Origin: DAOUAM01 sp034433305
GTDB taxonomy: Bacteria; Chloroflexota; Dehalococcoidia; Lucifugimonadales; DAOUAM01
Assembly (NCBI GenBank): GCA_034433305.1
Contig: DAOUAM010000089.1
Span: forward strand, 1-64,000
Reading direction: 5' to 3'
DNA length: 64,000 bases
The notes below the pieces were generated by a model, which saw only the letters and a list, made by a program, of their open reading frames with translations, was not told the origin of the DNA and did no database searches. Shown piece by piece: positions 33,467-43,033 of this stretch (position 1 is the first letter of the stretch; the number at the start of each line of letters is the position of its first letter). Both the position numbers and the translations under genes were made by a program.

Positions 33467-34786
33467 TCACCCGAAGTCCTCCATCACCATCCGGGCGACG
33501 CGCTTGCCCATGCGGACGCTGTAGTTGGTGCCCCGGTCTTCGGGGTATATCTGGGTGGTGTTGGCCAGGTACACGCCCTTGATGGGCGTGCGGTGGTCAG
33601 GGATGCGCGCCGAGTAGTTGACGCCGATGATGGGCTGGGCGGCATCCACCCGATGGTGATAGCTGGTCTCGATCCAGGACAGCTCGAACCGGGGGTTGAT
33701 CTTCTTCAGGTGGGGCAGGTACTCCTGCAATAGCTCCTCGTGGCCCAGCTTGTAGAGGTGATGGCTGGTGGCCAGGTAGTTGGACAGGTACACAATGTGC
33801 TTGCCGCCGTAGTGCTCCGGGCCGATGAAGTTGGTGTGCTCGATGACCCCCACGAAGGGTATGGAGCGGTCGGCCACGTTCAGCCAGTACACGTGGGACA
33901 GCGGATGCTTGAGCACCAGCACGATGAGCACCGCCGCCATGTAGTTGACGCCGGTGAGCTTGTCCAGATAGTCCTGGGGTAGCGACGGCACCAGCCTGGG
34001 GAACACGTAGGAAGGCGTGGTGGCTATGATGGCGTCGAACTCCCGCACCGAGGGAGCTTGCCCGGGAAGCTCCACCTCCAGGCCGGTGGCCCGCCCGTCC
34101 TCGACCGCGACGCGCCGCACGGCCGCCGAGATGTGCACCTCGTTGCCCTGCTGCCTGACCCTCTCGGCCAGGACGTCGAAGACCTCGCCGAAGCTGCCTA
34201 CCGGGTAGCCCAGCAGCTCCTTCACCAGGCCCTTGCGCGACTTGACCCGTGTCTGGACCTTGCCCCAGACCCAGGCCATGCCCACCTGGCTGTAGTACTC
34301 CTCGCCAAACTTTCCCCGGAGCATCGGCCCCCAGAAGGCATCGTAGGCGCGCTGGCCGGCGTACCTGCGCAGCCACTGGGCGGCAGCCACTGGCTCGTAC
34401 CGGCGCCAGTCCTTCACCCGCTGGAGGTACAGCGTCAGCAGCCCCAGGCGCACGCGGTCCACCAGCGGCAGGGGCCTGAACTTCAGCAGGTCCAGGGGCG
34501 TGACGAAGTTGTAAATCCTGCCGCCGTGGAAGGTCCCCACCCTGGACTCGATCCAGCGCATGCGGTCGCCCAGGCCGATCTCGTGGATGAGGTCCACGAT
34601 ATCCGTGTCGCTGGTGAACAGGTGGTGGTAGCCGCGCTCCAGCCGGGCGCCGCCCACGTCGAAGGTGGAGGCCTGGCCGCCCAGGAAGGGCGCCCGCTCG
34701 AAGACGGCCACCCTGTGCCCGCGCTTGCCCAGCTCATAGGCGGCGGCCAGCCCCGCCGCGCCCGCCCCGATGATTCCGACCCTCAC
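33467..34786 (-). CDS. FAD-dependent amine-oxidase/UDP-galactopyranose-mutase-like oxidoreductase
   Basis: A 439-residue flavoprotein with the dinucleotide-binding motif at its very start (VGIIGAGAAGLAAAYELGKRGH, residues 3-24), followed by ERAPFLGGQASTFDVGG, the FAD-pyrophosphate second motif of the amine oxidase/protoporphyrinogen oxidase/desaturase group. The C-terminus GVYLANTTQIYPEDRGTNYS is the FAD-contact block. The GTG at 34786 overlaps the upstream gene's stop codon (GTGA), so the two are coupled; GAGGAGGA precedes it. Genes for a flippase-like protein and two membrane glycosylation proteins are upstream, so a role in sugar-nucleotide or lipid modification is possible. The substrate is not defined. 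Confidence 0.75.
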   Translation of the reverse strand: MRVGIIGAGAAGLAAAYELGKRGHRVAVFERAPFLGGQASTFDVGGARLERGYHHLFTSDTDIVDLIHEIGLGDRMRWIESRVGTFHGGRIYNFVTPLDLLKFRPLPLVDRVRLGLLTLYLQRVKDWRRYEPVAAAQWLRRYAGQRAYDAFWGPMLRGKFGEEYYSQVGMAWVWGKVQTRVKSRKGLVKELLGYPVGSFGEVFDVLAERVRQQGNEVHISAAVRRVAVEDGRATGLEVELPGQAPSVREFDAIIATTPSYVFPRLVPSLPQDYLDKLTGVNYMAAVLIVLVLKHPLSHVYWLNVADRSIPFVGVIEHTNFIGPEHYGGKHIVYLSNYLATSHHLYKLGHEELLQEYLPHLKKINPRFELSWIETSYHHRVDAAQPIIGVNYSARIPDHRTPIKGVYLANTTQIYPEDRGTNYSVRMGKRVARMVMEDFG

Positions 34787-35886
34787 TCCCGTTCCTCCTC
34801 GGCCACCGCCGCAGAGGCCAGTTCCTTCTGGCGCTGGGCTGAGAGCCGCTTTCCCGCTTGCGTCAGCCGGCGCAGCGACAGGTGCTCCGCCCACAGGAAT
34901 AGCTGGCCCAGCCCTATCATGGGCAGGAGCAGCGCGGCATGCACCACGGCGGCGTACCCGCCTGCCACGGCCCGGTCCACCGATGCGAAGGGCATCAACA
35001 CCAGCGTCTCCCGCGCTATCAGCTCAAACAGCCCGATGCCACCAGGGGCAGCCGGCACCGAGCTTCCCACGTTGGCGATGGCGGTAACCAGCACGCTGGC
35101 CACGGCCATCTGGCCTGGAGAGTTGTAAGTGTCGTCCAGGTCGAAGGAAAAGCCCACCATGAAGAACAGCGACGACTCGAAGAGCCAGATGGGCACCGAA
35201 AGCAGGAACAGCGTGCCCAGGGTGCGCGGGCTGCGCAGGGGTATCAGCCCTTGCAGGAACATGGCGATGAGGTTACGTATGGCCTCCTCGAACCGCCGGG
35301 GCAGCGGCCTGAGCAGCGCCAGCGCCACCGTCGTCGTCCTGGCCGGAAAGAAGGCGAAGAGCAGCAGCGCTCCGAAGGCCGCCAGGAACGGGATACTCAC
35401 CGCCGCCACCAGCAGGGGCCAGGCGACGCCAGACCTCTCCTGGAACCCCTCGGCCAGCCCCACCATGGGCACAAACAGGGCAATGGCGAAGATGAAGAAG
35501 AGCAGCGTCAGGGCGTCCAGCACGCGCTCCACCAGGATGGTCGCCAGCGCCGAGGTCTTGCTGACGCCCTCCCGCTCCCCCAGGTAGTAGCTGCGCACCA
35601 GCTCGCCCAGCCGCATGGGCAGCAGATTGTTGGCCATGTAGCCCACCACGACCACCGGGTACAGCCGCCGGACACTGACGCGCTTCATGTGGCGCAGCAG
35701 CACCTGCCAGCGCAGGGTGCGGAACAGCACGGACACCAGGTATAGCCCGATGCCGGGCACCAGGTAGATGTAGTTGGCATCGGACAGCGCCCGGGCCATG
35801 CGGCCAACGTCAACGGTGAGCAGGAAGAGGACCAGCAGCAGTATGCTGAGGCCGACACCCGCCCAGAACTTCAGACTCCCATTCAC
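34783..35886 (-). CDS. LPG-synthase-TM (UPF0104/AglD-type) membrane protein
   Basis: A 367-residue integral membrane protein with about eight hydrophobic segments. VVGYMANNLLPMRLGELVRS near residue 80 is the conserved block of the lysylphosphatidylglycerol synthase TM region family, and ATILVERVLDALTLLFF follows it. Members are linked to lipid flipping or glycolipid synthesis. GTG 35886 is used; GTG 35916 gives 10 more residues. The C-terminus overlaps the flavoprotein gene by four bases. It follows the Agl23-like gene on the same strand. Confidence 0.8.
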   Translation of the reverse strand: MNGSLKFWAGVGLSILLLVLFLLTVDVGRMARALSDANYIYLVPGIGLYLVSVLFRTLRWQVLLRHMKRVSVRRLYPVVVVGYMANNLLPMRLGELVRSYYLGEREGVSKTSALATILVERVLDALTLLFFIFAIALFVPMVGLAEGFQERSGVAWPLLVAAVSIPFLAAFGALLLFAFFPARTTTVALALLRPLPRRFEEAIRNLIAMFLQGLIPLRSPRTLGTLFLLSVPIWLFESSLFFMVGFSFDLDDTYNSPGQMAVASVLVTAIANVGSSVPAAPGGIGLFELIARETLVLMPFASVDRAVAGGYAAVVHAALLLPMIGLGQLFLWAEHLSLRRLTQAGKRLSAQRQKELASAAVAEEERE

Positions 35887-35931
35887 GCCATGTACCCCTT
35901 TCCCTCTCGGCAGCACCCCCTGAGTTAGCCA

Positions 35932-35998
35932 TCAGCCGTCAGCTTTCAGCTTCTGCACCCTGCCCCAGGGTGGTGGGGCACTGATAGCTGACGGCTGA
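35932..35998. repeat. Inverted repeat TCAGCCGTCAGCT / AGCTGACGGCTGA
   Basis: The two 13-base arms (35932-35944 and 35986-35998) are perfect inverts around a 41-base loop with further CTGATAGCTGA words. This is a common dispersed REP-type sequence and may act as a transcript-stabilising or terminating hairpin between two minus-strand genes. Confidence 0.6.
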
Positions 35999-36012
35999 TA
36001 GCTGAATGCTGT

Positions 36013-38265
36013 CTACCGCCACACCGGCGTGAAGCTGGTGTTAAGGTCTTTGGCAAAATACACGTATGAGTCCTCGCTGCCGGTCTGCATGCCAAGCTTT
36101 CGGTACAGGAAGTAGTCCATGGCCCTGCGCCATGCCTGCCGGTCGCCGAAGGAGCGCAGGAACTTCCCTGGCGTGAGGCCCCGGTAGGTGTCCTCGGGGA
36201 ACCACCAGCGGTGCTTTATCCTGACGCCCTCAGTATACAGGTCCCTGAGCAGCGGGTCTGACCTGGAGTAGTTGTTGGCATGCACCAGCAGCACGGAGGT
36301 ATTGGGGGCCTCGTTCATGGGAGAGGTGTCATAGGCAGCGTAGCCCACGCCCGTGTAGTCGCGCAGGTACCATGCCCAGGGCCAGGTGAAGCCACTGGTG
36401 CTGTCTATCAGAACGGGCAACTGCATGCCTCTGCCAGTGTCTTTCGCTATCTGCTTGATGTGGTTGGACAGCCGTAGCAGGTCCGGCGAGGTCTGGGTGT
36501 ACACAATCATCTCCACCGGCACGTCGCCGTTCTGGTAGGCGGCGCGCGCGCCTGTCCGGATGGTCAGGGCCAGCAGCACCAGCGCCACCGGTATAGCCGC
36601 GAAGGCGGCCAGGTCCCGTGCGCTGATGCGCCTCGCCAGGTAGGCCCCCAGGGCCGCCAGCGCCAGGAGGGATACCAGCAGGGACAGCAGCACGCCCACG
36701 TTGCCGCTCTGTCCGCTCACGCCGTAGAAGGCCAGTCGCCAGGCCACCGCCAGGAACAATGGCACGCCCAGCAGCAGGAAGAGACCTCCCCCGGACACCA
36801 GCCGCTTCCACTGCACCTTCTGCACAATGTCCGCGATAAACTTCGCCGACAGGACTATGAGCGGCAGGGCGATGTTGACCAGCAGCCAGGGCATCTTCTC
36901 GCTGGCGATGGTGTACAGCAGGAACGTCACCCCGGCCCAGAAGACCAGGAAGTGACCGAAGACGTCCCTGCGCCTCAGGTAGTACACGCCGGCGACCACG
37001 CCAAAAATCAGGGGCAGGAACTCGTAGATGGACGTCAGCACGAAGTAGTAGTACCACGGTTGGTTGCCCCGTGCCTCGCCCTGCTGCACAATCCAGTAGC
37101 CCATGGACTGCCACATGCCGCTGCCGATGCCCACGATGTTGGTGAAGAAGGTCGTGTACAGCAGCACCCAGATGACGTAGAAGATGATGGCGCAGCGCCA
37201 CCACACAGGCCAGTCCCATCTGGCCCCGATAACTATGGAGGCGGCCAGCAGGGCCAGCACTACCAGGAAGGCGACGACAAGCCCGCCGCCCGACGGCGCG
37301 CCAATCTGCCCGAACCCAACGCCTCCTTCGGGCGTCGCCAGCACCAGGTGGGACCAGCTCAGCAGCGGCGTGTCCTGCAGCAGGCTCACCGCCGCCGACC
37401 ACTGGGGCAGCATCAGGGTGATGATAAGCACCAGGAAGCCGGCCGGGCGCGACACCTGCGACAGCTTCAGCTCCCGCAGGGCTGCCCACACCGCGCCCAC
37501 GACTCGCCCCAGGGCCACGGGCGGCGATACCCCTTCTATTGCTATCCGGCCCTGCATGGAAGGCCAGCCCCTGGAGACGAGCAGCAGGGCAAGGAAAAGA
37601 CACAGGATGAAGGTGGCCAGGTAGGCCGTCTCCTTGGTGGCGAAGGCCAGGGCCAGGAGCGCCGAGCCTATGTACAGGTACCTGTGCTTGCCCTCGTCTA
37701 TGTAGCGCCACATGCAGGCTACCAGCCCCAGCACCCAGAACGCCATGAGGATGTCGTTGCGGGCGAAGCGGCTGAAGTAGAACATGGCGGGCGAAAAGGT
37801 CAGCATCACCGCCGCCAGCAGAGCGCCCAGCCTGCCCAGCCTGTCGCGCAGGAAGTAGGGCAGTCCCACCAGCGCCGTGCCCATGATGACATAGAGCAGC
37901 CGGGCCGTGAAGTCCGTGTCGCCGAAGGCCAGGTAGATGGCCGCGTTGGCGTGGAACTGGAAGGGGCCGTGCATCATGGGGGTATGCTCGTAGCCCTTGC
38001 CCGTGGCCAAGTTCCAGGAGTAGTAGGCGTGGAGGCTCTCGTCGTGGTGCATGGCCCGCGCGCCCAGCTCCCACAGGCGCAGGCCAGCCGCCATGAGCAC
38101 TAGCGTGCCATAGGCCGCCAGCTCCAGCCAGCGGGCCAGGGCGCCCGCCTCCGCGCCCACCTGAGCGCCTTCGGCGGTGGCCGTCGCGCCACGTTGCCAC
38201 CACCTGGCCACTCTGGCCTTTATATCCGTCGGCCCGGGGGCCTCTGTCCTGCGTTCAGTCTCCAT
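36013..38265 (-). CDS. Agl23-like (TIGR03663-type) membrane glycosylation protein
   Basis: A 750-residue membrane protein with 12 or more hydrophobic segments. ARAMHHDESLHAYYSWNLATG near residue 70 carries the acidic DE motif after TM1 seen in GT39/GT-C enzymes, and FSRFARNDILMAFW near 170 is conserved in the family. TIGR03663 members occur in Chloroflexi and Archaea beside TIGR03662 proteins, as here. They are thought to serve envelope glycan transfer; the sugar and acceptor are unknown. Confidence 0.8.
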   Translation of the reverse strand: METERRTEAPGPTDIKARVARWWQRGATATAEGAQVGAEAGALARWLELAAYGTLVLMAAGLRLWELGARAMHHDESLHAYYSWNLATGKGYEHTPMMHGPFQFHANAAIYLAFGDTDFTARLLYVIMGTALVGLPYFLRDRLGRLGALLAAVMLTFSPAMFYFSRFARNDILMAFWVLGLVACMWRYIDEGKHRYLYIGSALLALAFATKETAYLATFILCLFLALLLVSRGWPSMQGRIAIEGVSPPVALGRVVGAVWAALRELKLSQVSRPAGFLVLIITLMLPQWSAAVSLLQDTPLLSWSHLVLATPEGGVGFGQIGAPSGGGLVVAFLVVLALLAASIVIGARWDWPVWWRCAIIFYVIWVLLYTTFFTNIVGIGSGMWQSMGYWIVQQGEARGNQPWYYYFVLTSIYEFLPLIFGVVAGVYYLRRRDVFGHFLVFWAGVTFLLYTIASEKMPWLLVNIALPLIVLSAKFIADIVQKVQWKRLVSGGGLFLLLGVPLFLAVAWRLAFYGVSGQSGNVGVLLSLLVSLLALAALGAYLARRISARDLAAFAAIPVALVLLALTIRTGARAAYQNGDVPVEMIVYTQTSPDLLRLSNHIKQIAKDTGRGMQLPVLIDSTSGFTWPWAWYLRDYTGVGYAAYDTSPMNEAPNTSVLLVHANNYSRSDPLLRDLYTEGVRIKHRWWFPEDTYRGLTPGKFLRSFGDRQAWRRAMDYFLYRKLGMQTGSEDSYVYFAKDLNTSFTPVWR

Positions 38266-38375
38266 CTGTAGCGCTCTACCCTGCCAGTCCCATCCTTCCT
38301 ATCATAAACTACCGCCCCAGCTCTGCAACACATCCTGTGTGCCATGATTCACAAACCTCCACGGCCACCCCGGCC

Positions 38376-40700
38376 CTACTGCCGCAGACGGTATATGACC
38401 ACGTCACCCTGCCGGAACACCTCGTCCATGAAGGCCGAGAACTTGTCCAGGCCCTCGACTCCGTACTTCTCCCGCTCTCGCGGCCCCACATATACATAGT
38501 CTACGTCATACTTCGCCAGCAGGGTTTTCGCCTCCTCCGGGTCCAGGGTCTGATAAATTCGGGCGACGTCAGCCTCTCGGCCCTCGAAGGAGGCGCTGGA
38601 GCCGCGCCACTGGACCTCATGGCCGGGCCAGTTGAGGATGGTGGGCACCCCCGCGCCCCGAGATATGAGGCCCCAGTCGAACCACTCGCCCACGGCCTCC
38701 ACGATGGCCGAATCAGGCCCGGCGGTGCGGCGCAGGAAGCGTATGGCCTCGTACTCGGCCTGCCTCGCGCCGGATAGGAAGGCCAGGCCATCGAGGGTGG
38801 GGCCCTGGCTGGAGTTCTCGGCCTTGCTGGCCGCTGCGGCGGGCGGGTAGTACAGCGCCCCGGCCAGCAGTGCCACGAACACGGCGGCCCATAGCGAAGT
38901 CCATACCCTGGCCCGCCGGGGCAGCGCCCAGCGCAGCGAGACCCAGTAATAGACTGCGAAGCCACCGGCGGCGGACAGCAGCACCCACGCCTGGTAGTAC
39001 AGCTTGAACACGGTGTTCATACGCTCGCTAGGAGGCCCGAAGCCATCGTTCACGTACATAAGGTCAGGCCCCATGATGAGCAGCAGGCCCAGAGCAGCCA
39101 GCAGCAGCGCGAAAGCCTTGCCGCCGGTATTCTCCTGGTGCCGGACCAGCCACAGTGCACTGTAAGTGGCGAAGCCGATGAGCAGGCCAAAGGGCAGGAC
39201 GCGCAGCAGCCTGCCCGCCAGCAGGTCGTTGGTGCCGCCTGTCAGCAGGTGCAGGAACGCCCAGGCCACAAAAGGCAGAAAGCCCACCGCCAGGCCGATG
39301 GCCGAGAGCCTGCGCCAGTCAGGCTTCACTATGGTCTGACAGAAGGCGGCGATGACCATGGGCGCCACGGCGGCCAGGAGCACTGCCCAGACTATGAACA
39401 TATGCACCGGCCTGGTCGCGGTCTCCACCGTACCTATCCCCTGTACTCCCGCCCTGAACTGCAGGTAGTAGGGGAGGAAGAGCAGGCCGGCCAGGGCTAT
39501 CACCAGCGCGCTGGCCGGCGCCGCCTCCCTGGCCAGCGTCCGGACGTCGCCGTCGCGGTGCCTGTAGGCGCGCAGCGCCGCCACGCCCACGAACAGCGCC
39601 GTGTAGGTAGGCAGGTCCCACATGTTGACGAAGGCCAGCCCGCCCAGGGCCAGTCCAGCCACCGTCAGGTAAACGTACCTGTGGACGCGCCGCTGTGTGT
39701 CCTCTTCTGACCAGAAAAAGTTCAGGCAGATGACCAGGAACAGGATGCCAAAGGGTATGGACATGACGTGGGGATGAAGGTCGCCCAGCATGAAGCTGAA
39801 GAAGGGGAACTCCTGGATAGTATAGTCCACGCCGGTCTCGCCCTGGAAGGTGTTGATGACGCGGGTGGCGCGGAACCACCACCAGAACTCCTGGGGCCGC
39901 CAGGTCTGGGTGGGCGTCTGGCTGGGGCCGTCCAGGCCGTCAATGCGTACCCAGTCGTAGAGGCCCTGGGGGCCCATGGCGTTGGCCCGCATGAACTCCA
40001 GGACGCCCTCCAGGTTGGCTACCACCACCAGCAGGACAGTCGCCGCGACGCCGGCCACCACCGCGTAGGGTAGCCTGGCCTGGTCCGCCCGCACCATGTT
40101 CCACACCAGGCCGAATATTCCGGCGGCGGCCATGGCCGGGATGAGGGCGAGGGAGAGGTTGTAGGCCATGCTGGACGTGATGCCAGTAAGCTCGGTAAGG
40201 GCGCCCATCATCCAGTAGCCGAAGTAGTAGTAGCTCACCGGCTCGCCCCTCAGCCAGAGGTCCTCGGGCGCGCCTGCTCGCGACCGCACCGCCGCGTTGA
40301 GGAACATCATGTCCATGGGTTCCTCGGTGTGGTCTATGAAGGGGTCATAGGCACGGTACAGGGCCCAGCCGAGGAAAAAGACCAGGAATACCGCCTCCAT
40401 CATCAGGACGGTCTTGCCCTCCCGGGCGAAGAAGTCCTTCAGCTCCTGCCTGCGTCGCCAGGCATACCAGCCGGAGAGAGCGCCCATGAGGAGCAGCAGG
40501 CCGGCGATGGTGGGCCGCACGCTGGGGATGATGTGCAGCACGCTGAGTATCCAGGTGGTGTACCCCAGCACCAGGATGCCCAGCGGCCTGGTGACGCAGT
40601 ACCCCCTGTCCTTGAGGGCTGGGAACAGGGAATACGCCAGAGGGAAAGCCACAAGGCCCACAGCTTCGGCTGTCAGCAGCCACCAGATGGTGTTGAGCAT
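38376..40700 (-). CDS. Chlor_Arch_YYY (TIGR03662/DUF2298-type) membrane protein
   Basis: A 774-residue membrane protein with the namesake motif in EPVSYYYFGYWMMGALTELTG near residue 155. IDHTEEPMDMMFLNA before it and TFQGETGVDYTIQEFPFFSFM near 280 are also typical, and the C-terminal part (650-774) is soluble. It precedes the Agl23-like gene by 110 bases on the same strand, a pairing found in Chloroflexi and Archaea. It is probably a GT-C-type enzyme or accessory in cell-surface glycan synthesis. Confidence 0.85.
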   Translation of the reverse strand: MLNTIWWLLTAEAVGLVAFPLAYSLFPALKDRGYCVTRPLGILVLGYTTWILSVLHIIPSVRPTIAGLLLLMGALSGWYAWRRRQELKDFFAREGKTVLMMEAVFLVFFLGWALYRAYDPFIDHTEEPMDMMFLNAAVRSRAGAPEDLWLRGEPVSYYYFGYWMMGALTELTGITSSMAYNLSLALIPAMAAAGIFGLVWNMVRADQARLPYAVVAGVAATVLLVVVANLEGVLEFMRANAMGPQGLYDWVRIDGLDGPSQTPTQTWRPQEFWWWFRATRVINTFQGETGVDYTIQEFPFFSFMLGDLHPHVMSIPFGILFLVICLNFFWSEEDTQRRVHRYVYLTVAGLALGGLAFVNMWDLPTYTALFVGVAALRAYRHRDGDVRTLAREAAPASALVIALAGLLFLPYYLQFRAGVQGIGTVETATRPVHMFIVWAVLLAAVAPMVIAAFCQTIVKPDWRRLSAIGLAVGFLPFVAWAFLHLLTGGTNDLLAGRLLRVLPFGLLIGFATYSALWLVRHQENTGGKAFALLLAALGLLLIMGPDLMYVNDGFGPPSERMNTVFKLYYQAWVLLSAAGGFAVYYWVSLRWALPRRARVWTSLWAAVFVALLAGALYYPPAAAASKAENSSQGPTLDGLAFLSGARQAEYEAIRFLRRTAGPDSAIVEAVGEWFDWGLISRGAGVPTILNWPGHEVQWRGSSASFEGREADVARIYQTLDPEEAKTLLAKYDVDYVYVGPREREKYGVEGLDKFSAFMDEVFRQGDVVIYRLRQ

Positions 40701-40796
40701 TGCTAAGCTATCCGCGCAGGCACAGCCCGCGCCTGGCGTGCCAGGCGCGGGGTCTGTGAAGTGATGGAAGGTGCCACGGAGGCATACCGCAGCGTC

Positions 40797-41756
40797 CTAC
40801 TCGGACTCCGGCGACTGGAAGAGGCCCTCGACGAAGTCCCTGGGATCGAAGGGAGCCATGTCGTCGGGCCGCTCACCGGTGCCGATGTATAGCACAGGCA
40901 GCTTCAGCTCATCGGCGATGGCCAGGACGATGCCGCCCTTGGCCGTGCCGTCCAGCTTGGCCAGAAAGACGCCGTCGCACTTGACCGCGCCCAGGAAGGA
41001 GCGGGCCTGGATGAGGCCGTTCTGCCCGGTGGTGGCGTCCAGCGTCAGTATCACCCGCTGGGAGCTTTCGCTCACCTGGCGGGACAGGACCCGGCGTATC
41101 TTCTTCAGCTCTTCCATCAGGTTGAACTTGGTGTGCAGGCGTCCCGCCGTATCTATGATTACTACGTCGGCGCCCCGGGACCTGGCTGCCTGAACAGCGT
41201 CGTAGGCGACGGCGCCCGGGTCGGCGCCCTGCTTGTGGGCGATGACCTCGGCCCCCAGGCGCTGCCCCCAGACCTGCAACTGCTCTATGGCCGCTGCCCG
41301 GAAGGTGTCCGCCGCGCCCAGCACCACCTGCTTCCCCGACTCCATGTACATTTGGGCCAGCTTGGCGACGCTGGTGGTCTTGCCGACCCCATTGACGCCC
41401 ACCATGAGCAGCACCAGCGGAGGCTCCTGGGCATCCATGTCCTGGCCTGTCCCGTCCACGCTGAGGATGGAGACCATCTCCTCCTTCAGCAGCGTCAGGG
41501 CGTCCGCTGGGCTGCTGACGCCCTCTTCCCGGATGCGCTCCCGCAGGCGCTGTAGCAGCTTCTCGGTGGTGGCGACACCCACGTCCGCCGAGATAAGAAG
41601 CTCCTCCAGCTCATCCCATAGCTCATCGTCCAGTCGGGCGCGACGAAAGAGGGTCGTCACGCGGCCAAACCAGCTCTGCCGGGTCTTTTTGACCGCCTGC
41701 TCGGTCTTTTCCCTGTCCTTTTCCCTGTCGCGTCGCCGCAGGAACCCGAACACCAT
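40797..41756 (-). CDS. ftsY: Signal recognition particle receptor FtsY
   Basis: A 319-residue SRP GTPase with a short basic N-terminal A region (FLRRRDREKDREKTEQ), a helical N domain and a G domain: Walker A VGVNGVGKTTSVAKLA near residue 113, DTFRAAAIEQL near 145, DTAGRLHTK near 195, and AKLDGTAKGG near 260. It docks ribosome-SRP complexes at the membrane for co-translational insertion. Confidence 0.95.
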   Translation of the reverse strand: MVFGFLRRRDREKDREKTEQAVKKTRQSWFGRVTTLFRRARLDDELWDELEELLISADVGVATTEKLLQRLRERIREEGVSSPADALTLLKEEMVSILSVDGTGQDMDAQEPPLVLLMVGVNGVGKTTSVAKLAQMYMESGKQVVLGAADTFRAAAIEQLQVWGQRLGAEVIAHKQGADPGAVAYDAVQAARSRGADVVIIDTAGRLHTKFNLMEELKKIRRVLSRQVSESSQRVILTLDATTGQNGLIQARSFLGAVKCDGVFLAKLDGTAKGGIVLAIADELKLPVLYIGTGERPDDMAPFDPRDFVEGLFQSPESE

Positions 41757-42446
41757 TGCCGTCCCACCTGGTACCAGGCCAGCCTCCAGTACAGCCAGTG
41801 CCGCGTCAACTTGCTTCTGATGGCGCGTCTCACCCCGCTCTGCCTTTCCCCATCAAGGGAGAGAGGCAGTCCCTTTCCCCTCAACTCCGCTCGGGGCAGG
41901 CCCTGGGCCTTCGGGCCGAGGGCTTCCGGGGTGGGGGTGAAACGTCTCTTCAGAATTACGTTGACACAGTACTGGTCACCGCCCGCAGACCGTGGCCCCG
42001 GTCAGCCCTGGATGTGGGGAGCCAGAGAGGGGCGAGGTCATGCGAGGCGCGCTCAGTGCCTCATTCACCAGATGCGGCGATGGTATGCGGCCAATATAGG
42101 AGAGGGTCTCAGACCCTCCTCAGGGGGACCACCTTGCCCATGCCCTGAAGGCAGGTGGAGCGCATACCACGGGAACTGGCAAATGACGCACTTAGAGCGT
42201 AACATGGCCCGTTTGAGGGAACAAGTCTTTGAGGTCGGGTCTTGAGCGGCCAATGTCGTTGCCACCAACGCCATGAAGCATGACAATGCCTTGCCGTGCT
42301 GTCACACCAGGTCTGGCTGAAAGTGGCGGCAGGGACGTACACTCTTGCCTTGAGGCTACAGCCCAGGCATGCACGTCACCTCGGCTCCTGGGCACGCAAC
42401 ATGGAACTGACACGTTAGCCCCCTGTTGCGGCAGAGGCGGCAAGGG
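41757..42446. other. 690-base gap with no gene identified
   Basis: The stretch has degenerate C/G-rich repeat words near 41830-41940 and a short hairpin GAGGGTC-TCA-GACCCTC near 42103-42119. No frame has a convincing RBS or protein-like composition, and no RNA gene was recognised. It may contain a decayed gene. Confidence 0.4.
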
Positions 42447-42962
42447 TCAAGTCGCACTGTGGTTCAGGCGGATAAGGGCCAGCATGCGCTCGTTGGTCAG
42501 CGTTTCCGTTATCTGCCGTAGTCTGCGCGAGACAATCCTGGAGAGGGCGGTCATGACCCTGTACCCTGTTTCGGGGTGCAGCTCAAGAAGCCGCCGCAGC
42601 CTGCTGGCTTCGATCTTGATGAGCCTGCTGGGCGCCCAGGATATGCCGGAAAGAGTGTACTTGTAAGGCTCCACGAGAGCGGACCAGCCGACTATCTCTC
42701 TGGGCTTGCACACGGTCACGGTGGTCCGGCGGGCACAGTTGGGGAGGGCCAGCGGCGCCCTCATGGCCTTTTGCAGCGCCACCTGTCCCTCCGCGATGAG
42801 GTACAGGTGCGTGGCCTCACGTCCCTCCACAAAGAGCACCGCATCCTCCGGGAAGATGCACTCGGCGCACAGAGGGACGACTCTTGCCAGCTCCTCCTCG
42901 GGAAGCATTTCGAAAAGCTCGTTCTGATGCAAGAGGTGTAAAAGGCCGCTACCACTCAGCAT
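42447..42962 (-). CDS. Cyclic-nucleotide-binding-domain protein, Crp-like (171 aa)
   Basis: The protein is a single Crp-type beta-roll domain followed by a helix. FVEGREATHLYLIAEGQVAL near residue 45 is the barrel entry; EIVGWSALVEPYKYTLSGIS fits the phosphate-binding cassette region, though the usual GE..LL/RSA residues are partly replaced. There is no DNA-binding helix-turn-helix after it, so it is likely an effector-sensing or partner-binding protein. Start codon support is weak. It is followed upstream by a membrane-bound relative. Confidence 0.7.
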   Translation of the reverse strand: MLSGSGLLHLLHQNELFEMLPEEELARVVPLCAECIFPEDAVLFVEGREATHLYLIAEGQVALQKAMRAPLALPNCARRTTVTVCKPREIVGWSALVEPYKYTLSGISWAPSRLIKIEASRLRRLLELHPETGYRVMTALSRIVSRRLRQITETLTNERMLALIRLNHSAT

Positions 42963-43033
42963 GGATCACCATCCGTCCGCCGCGCAAGCCTTGCTGGCCG
43001 GGCCGTGCTGGAAATGGACTGCACGGAAGGCCG

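Noticed and set aside
41757..42446. Possible 4.5S RNA or other ncRNA next to ftsY
   Set aside because: No conserved SRP RNA apical-loop text or long self-complementary fold was seen; only repeat words and a short hairpin.
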